NCBI GenBank assembly: GCA_039806065.1
Contig: JBDKJS010000054.1
Coordinates: forward strand, 1 to 26,458
Source of the DNA: JBDKJS01 sp039806065
GTDB taxonomy: Bacteria; Bacteroidota; Bacteroidia; AKYH767-A; 2013-40CM-41-45
Direction of reading: 5' to 3'
Length of the DNA: 26,458 nt
Shown here: positions 23,901 through 26,458 of the stretch, piece after piece
How positions within the stretch are numbered: the stretch's first letter is position 1
How the letters are laid out: each line of letters begins with the position of its first letter
Position numbers and translations under genes: made by a program
The notes under the pieces: generated by a model
What the model was told of the DNA's origin: nothing
Database searches by the model: none
Seen by the model: the letters and a program-made list of their open reading frames with translations, nothing else

Positions 23901-25381
23901 GATGATAGCAAAATAGAAGTAGCGCTTCCTAAAACATCAAATGAATTGCTGATGGCCGAAGTTAACGACATTCCTGCACTGGTGCTTGCTTGTAATACAA
24001 CGCCTGTCTCTGCTGGATTGTAAATTAAACCAGTGATGGTAACACTGCTGTTGCCACTGGTAATTATACCACTTGTGGTTCCTGTTAAGCTGCCTCCACC
24101 ATTGGCAATCGTTATTTGTACAGTAGTATTCGTATTTACATTTTGAAGGTTATTGCTTCCATCAACTGCTTCCACGGTGATGGAGAATGCAGTGTTTTCA
24201 AAAACATTCCCTCCGCTATTTACATTTGCCACGCGTAAATTGGTTGGGAGTACCGGAGTAATACCTGTACCTGTAACCGGCACATTCACAGTAGTGGCGC
24301 TAAGGCTGGTATTGGCTACATTTTCACTTTTGGCTCCGGCTGTGATGGGTGCAAAGCGCACGTCAATCGTTTGAGCAGTAACGGTTCCTCCACTAGGTAA
24401 AAATTTAATGGTAGCGGTTGAAAAGGGATCTACACCCGTTCTTATTTCGAAGTCGGTTGGACAAACTACCTTTAGGCTATCCACTAAATTGGTTCCGCTT
24501 ACGGTAAAGCTACTCGATGCCGATTGACTTCCTGTAAACGCATTTCCAAAATTTCCATTGAATCCGGTTAAGTTGACATTGATCAACGGTGAAGCCAATC
24601 CCGATAGGGTAATGTCAGAATTGATTGCAGTTAATGGACTTGAAACAGTTAGCGCTACATTGGTCAATGTTCTAATGGTGGTCCATGAATTGGATCCTAC
24701 ATTGTAAGTGCCGGTAAATCGAGCAAAACTACCTGAAACGCCTTCGCCATAAAACCAAGTATTGGTTCCATCACCATAAGTACCTTGTGCGGTACTATAA
24801 CGGTCGTTGTTGGGCAAGGTATAACCCCCCGAAGCTGGATTGGCACCGCCTACAGCTGTACCAAAGAAGATGGCATCAATGGGTACCGTAGTGTTGGTGA
24901 GCGATGAAGTCAATCCGCTGAATACGGCTATACCATCAGCACTGGTACCTCCGTTTCCTAATGATCCGGAACTATTGGCCGAACCAAAGCCGTCACCCGC
25001 AGTAGTGCCGGTAAATTTTGTCCTGATCCAGGTTGCACTGCTTATGTCAGTGGAACCCGCTCCATTGATCAATTTACCACTTCCTCCCACATAAAAAACA
25101 TCCCCTTGATTCACCGAACCTGAATTCAAATTAAATCCATAAGAGAGCGAACTACCCGCTACCCAGCCATTGGCTGTGGCAGTGCCATTATTGTTGAACA
25201 CTACAGCGTATGGCGTGCTGGCAAAATTGATATTTTGAGTGGCCTTGAGCTGCACATACTCAAACGAAGAGTCGGTTCCGGCTGGGTTGGCCAGGTAACC
25301 AGAGATCACTATTTGTGCGCGACTGCTACTGCAGGTGAGCAACAAACAAAGTAAGATGAGGCGAATCGTAATTTGTTTCAT
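20918..25381 (-). CDS. T9SS-exported multi-domain protein (lamin-tail-like, Ig-like and PKD-like modules)
   Basis: 1487 residues. The signal peptide ends near residue 22 (SSSRAQ). An LLTC stretch inside it is a poor lipobox, so signal peptidase I cleavage is favoured. Order: lamin-tail-like domain (23-215; GYLANPAGTDSSFEYVQL); Ig-like domain of the FTVSGTNL...VRFAP...GTG type (255-375); two further Ig-like domains (376-485 and 486-590); an unassigned module common in large Bacteroidota secreted proteins (592-865); CHU_C-type Ig-like domain (872-960, WYWYDGTCGG); five PKD-like repeats (960-1395); T9SS type A tail (1408-1487, AYPNPVSNVVNILFD to GVYFIQL). No catalytic site was seen, so a structural or adhesive surface role is inferred. 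The fifth PKD-like repeat lacks the first cysteine found in the others, and the third has an extra pair. Domain edges are approximate. Confidence 0.93.
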   Translation of the reverse strand: MKQITIRLILLCLLLTCSSSRAQIVISGYLANPAGTDSSFEYVQLKATQNINFASTPYAVVFNNNGTATANGWVAGSSLSYGFNLNSGSVNQGDVFYVGGSGKLINGAGSTDISSATWIRTKFTGTTAGDGFGSANSSGSLGNGGTSADGIAVFSGLTSSLTNTTVPIDAIFFGTAVGGANPASGGYTLPNNDRYSTAQGTYGDGTNTWFYGEGVSGSFARFTGTYNVGSNSWTTIRTLTNVALTVSSPLTAINSDITLSGLASPLINVNLTGFNGNFGNAFTGSQSASSSFTVSGTNLVDSLKVVCPTDFEIRTGVDPFSTATIKFLPSGGTVTAQTIDVRFAPITAGAKSENVANTSLSATTVNVPVTGTGITPVLPTNLRVANVNSGGNVFENTAFSITVEAVDGSNNLQNVNTNTTVQITIANGGGSLTGTTSGIITSGNSSVTITGLIYNPAETGVVLQASTSAGMSLTSAISNSFDVLGSATSILLSSQPVTGIVGITTTSFSASARRNDNTVDAFYTSPCTLSVVSGPGTISGTTIKNFSSGFVNFNDIQFSAVGDYVLQLASGSLTSAVTNTVSILPPPILTELVVPKFFAAKNSSGTNSQRTSFAACFQIDNLLPFTLYDVRTGIVNTTGEVANTYGAGVIWNGTDFSGTDLNGLFFTDNNGSSGPFWIFYQPTPNNTNSRFEPGIDHKIRIGYRVNGGGSIPSTPQLETSKTLKALDINTTARTVTTSDDGAYIKGTANGCAEGKYVLLYDNTSGTGDPLFSYQVRNTTPTTIASSTTQMPTAIADVYTQTGTSAAGDYAAVIPIGANNPNGVRRIESRNADNTVLGFSTDADGVWPSGANTLTNARRSVTVITKVDAPLVSISTAASSITIDDADSEICVGSNITLTVVGGSLGLNADWYWYDGTCGGTPFAFGNSVTLTPSAGNKTYYVRAQGCDTTTCTSINVIVRASAPTATVQSLTAPASACAGNTINVSVPLVANASYYNWSGPSGTTFNGQASPVQLNTNTPTVTLGNPLSSGWSLCVQAENACGTTINTKCVFVRGTLTTPGTINGNSIACANTSGNYNVTAVAGADNYNWAITGDATISGSGNAITVNFGPSFTTGILSVNAGLNCGTQSGVRTMTISNSTILPGTIAGAATVCPGGTATYSIAAVVGASSYNWTACLGATVVNNGTSADITFPATFSHCVISVSANSVCGTASALRSRAIAPATVAVPANIIGANENLCNSNNVSYSCAAVAGATSYTWSVVNGSIATGQNTSSITVDWASGLTGTLSVVANNGCGSSGIRSINVRLIPGVPSAITTNQNVTTGAIENASINALGAGVTYNWSSNPAGISVVGQGNSNVQLDYASASPGVYTIYCVPSNACGNSNTRTINVTVVPARKQTAIGASSTLVAYPNPVSNVVNILFDADTQSEGTLNITDVSGRILLNQPINSIAGRNQLAIDMTKFAQGVYFIQLIEKNKVTIQTITKL
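21190..22500 (-). repeat. Five PKD-like repeats (protein level) in the 1487-residue protein
   Basis: Residues about 960-1395 hold five units of about 85 residues of the same type as in the giant protein (Cys, YxI/YNW core, SxxCG). Cys pairs include SACAGN/ENACGTT, IACANT/LNCGTQ, TVCPGG/NSVCGTA and NLCNSN/NNGCGSS. The last unit keeps only the second Cys (SNACGNS). The third carries two extra Cys (TACLG, SHCVI). Confidence 0.8.
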
Positions 25382-25711
25382 TGAAGTAGTTTTAGTTGAT
25401 AAGAAGTTTGTTTTATTGTTTAATTGTAATTGTCGATGGCAAAGTTGAACATTATTTATTGAAAAAATTTAAGCCAATGTTAAGTTTAAGTCAATTAAAT
25501 CGCATTTTGTAACCTTCCATTGACCAGCCCAATTTAAAAATTCTTTCGGCTGAGCCAAAATCTTTTAAGTGGCCATTAAAGATGGCTCTACAACAAGTGA
25601 ACAAGGGTTCTACAAGGGAATTTAGCTTGCTCACTATTGAAAATCAAGCTGGTAAAAATGGGGTTAAAAAAATTGAATTATTTCAGTATGTTTGTAATTC
25701 GCTAGTTATTT
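25382..25711. promoter_or_regulatory. 330-base divergent intergenic region upstream of plsY
   Basis: No convincing gene. Minus-strand CAACTTTG (25440-25447) is a one-mismatch -7 box for the T9SS gene, but no well-spaced TTTG was found. A 5-bp hairpin GCCAT-TAAAG-ATGGC (25572-25586) has no T-run after it. The plsY -7 candidate lies at 25687-25694. An open frame from 25582 runs into plsY but looks non-coding. Confidence 0.5.
25687..25694 (+). promoter_or_regulatory. Possible -7 box for plsY
   Basis: TATGTTTG is an exact match to TAnnTTTG, 17 bases before the GTG start, implying a very short leader of about 10 bases. The best upstream TTG (25673-25675) is only 11 bases away, so the -33 element is not convincing. 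Confidence 0.35.
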
Positions 25712-26356
25712 GTGCTCACCTTAACCAACATATTCGGACTTTTTATTGCTTATATTTTTGGGAGTTTGCCCAGTGCGGTGCTCATTGGTAAGCGATTTTA
25801 CAACATCGATGTTCGCGAATATGGAAGTGGCAATGCCGGTGCTACCAATACTTTTAGGGTGTTGGGCAAAAAGGCAGGAACCGTGGTGCTGGTGATGGAT
25901 GTGCTCAAAGGGTTTTTAGCCGTTAAGTTGGCCTATGTAGTGGGCGATTACCGCGTACTTTCTGAGTCGCCAGAGTTTATAGATTATGAATTGGCACTTG
26001 GCGTATGTGCCTTGCTAGGACATATCTTTCCGCTGTTTGCCGGTTTTCGTGGCGGCAAGGGTGTGGCCACCATGTTGGGATTGCTCATCGCCATTCATTG
26101 GCAGGCAGCCTTGGTTTGTGTTTTGGTGTTTTTAGTAGTACTGTTGCTTTCCGGCTATGTTTCATTGGGAAGCATGGTAGCTGGGCTTTTTTTTCCAATC
26201 ATTATCATGGTATTTTACAGTACCAATAGTAGTATCAATATTTTTTCTGTAGTAGTGGCCATACTTATTTTAGTTACCCATCAACGCAACATCGAACGAC
26301 TGCTAGCCGGAGAAGAGAGCCGGGTAGGGTGGTACGGAAAGAAAAAAGCAATCTAA
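25712..26356 (+). CDS. plsY: Glycerol-3-phosphate acyltransferase PlsY
   Basis: A 214-residue integral membrane enzyme that uses acyl-phosphate to acylate glycerol-3-phosphate at position 1, giving lysophosphatidic acid for phospholipid synthesis. The family's cytoplasmic motifs are intact: GSLPSAVLIGK (17-27), EYGSGNAGATN (36-46), GHIFPLFAGFRGGKGVAT (103-120) and THQRNIERLLAGEE (189-202). Several hydrophobic segments lie between them. The start is GTG: an in-frame stop lies 9 bases upstream (25703-25705) and no ATG occurs before the first motif. The length is normal or slightly long for the family. An oxidoreductase gene begins 3 bases after its stop, which suggests an operon. Confidence 0.97.
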   Translation: MLTLTNIFGLFIAYIFGSLPSAVLIGKRFYNIDVREYGSGNAGATNTFRVLGKKAGTVVLVMDVLKGFLAVKLAYVVGDYRVLSESPEFIDYELALGVCALLGHIFPLFAGFRGGKGVATMLGLLIAIHWQAALVCVLVFLVVLLLSGYVSLGSMVAGLFFPIIIMVFYSTNSSINIFSVVVAILILVTHQRNIERLLAGEESRVGWYGKKKAI

Positions 26357-26359
26357 ATT

Positions 26360-26458
26360 ATGACAACACATTATGATGTAGTAATCATAGGAGCAGGTCC
26401 TGGTGGCGCAGCTGCGGCCCTCACATTGGCACAATCAGGCATCAACTTTTTATTGGTG
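26360..26458 (+). CDS. FAD-dependent oxidoreductase, N-terminus only (geranylgeranyl-reductase-like)
   Basis: The first 33 residues run off the window end. They form a classic Rossmann dinucleotide-binding start: a hydrophobic strand (YDVVIIG), GAGPGGAAAA (residues 11-20), a helix and a second strand (NFLLV). This indicates FAD binding in an NAD(P)/FAD-dependent oxidoreductase. The GPGGAAAAxxLA style is common in the geranylgeranyl reductase family, but 33 residues cannot settle the subfamily. The ATG is 3 bases after the plsY stop, so the two are probably co-transcribed. A lipid-related substrate would fit but is inferred. Confidence 0.85.
   Translation, partial: MTTHYDVVIIGAGPGGAAAALTLAQSGINFLLV

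Noticed and set aside
25320..25381. Lipoprotein signal (LLTC) in the 1487-residue protein
   Set aside because: Thr before Cys is a poor lipobox, and the following SSSRAQ fits ordinary signal peptidase cleavage in a T9SS cargo.
25582..25791. 69-residue open frame upstream of and overlapping plsY
   Set aside because: It overlaps plsY in another frame by 80 bases, has no recognisable features and covers the likely plsY promoter.

Overview
The window reads as Bacteroidota chromosome, probably from a free-living gliding or environmental lineage. The DNA is AT-rich and there are no clear Shine-Dalgarno sites. Promoter-like boxes resemble the Bacteroidota form (TTTG, then TAnnTTTG). Three very large secreted proteins end in type IX secretion system (T9SS) type A sorting domains and are built from modules typical of the phylum: SprB-like repeats, CHU_C-type Ig-like domains, PKD-like repeats, MBG domains and beta-solenoids. 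A DUF3127 gene is also typical. I cannot name a genus from the sequence alone.

Layout. Bases 1-1078 (+) hold the end of a hybrid sensor histidine kinase and, 24 bases on, an HD-domain phosphohydrolase. Convergent to these is a membrane-anchored TPR-containing class III adenylyl cyclase (1098-3035, -). Next comes an 11.5-kb gene (3101-14581, -) for a 3826-residue surface or secreted mosaic protein, closed by a clear intrinsic terminator. A 584-base divergent intergenic region separates it from a second T9SS cargo gene (15166-19377, +), a beta-solenoid protein whose modules resemble two tandem modules inside the giant protein. Then follow a two-gene minus-strand unit (DUF3127 protein with an SSB-like acidic tip, then a YdjM/DUF457-type membrane metal hydrolase), a third T9SS cargo gene (20918-25381, -) with a perfect 12-bp terminator stem, and finally plsY (25712-26356, +) followed after 3 bases by the start of an FAD-dependent oxidoreductase.

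How it fits together. The three secreted proteins carry N-terminal Sec signal peptides and C-terminal T9SS tails, so export across both membranes and surface attachment or release is the expected fate. They share modules: solenoid units in the giant protein and its divergent neighbour, and PKD-like arrays with paired cysteines in the giant and the 1487-residue protein. The giant protein contains a full protease unit in mid-chain (propeptide-like segment plus an S8/S53-like catalytic domain with Asp, Glu and Ser at the triad positions). It also has nine identical KAGVNG hexapeptides, encoded with different synonymous codons, inside an MBG-type domain. The left end is a signalling neighbourhood, and the right end is phospholipid synthesis housekeeping. 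No RNA genes, CRISPR arrays, transposons or integration sites were seen. The least explained parts are the KAGVNG segment, the embedded protease, the DUF3127 acidic tip, and the leader and intergenic inverted repeats around 14.6-15.0 kb.
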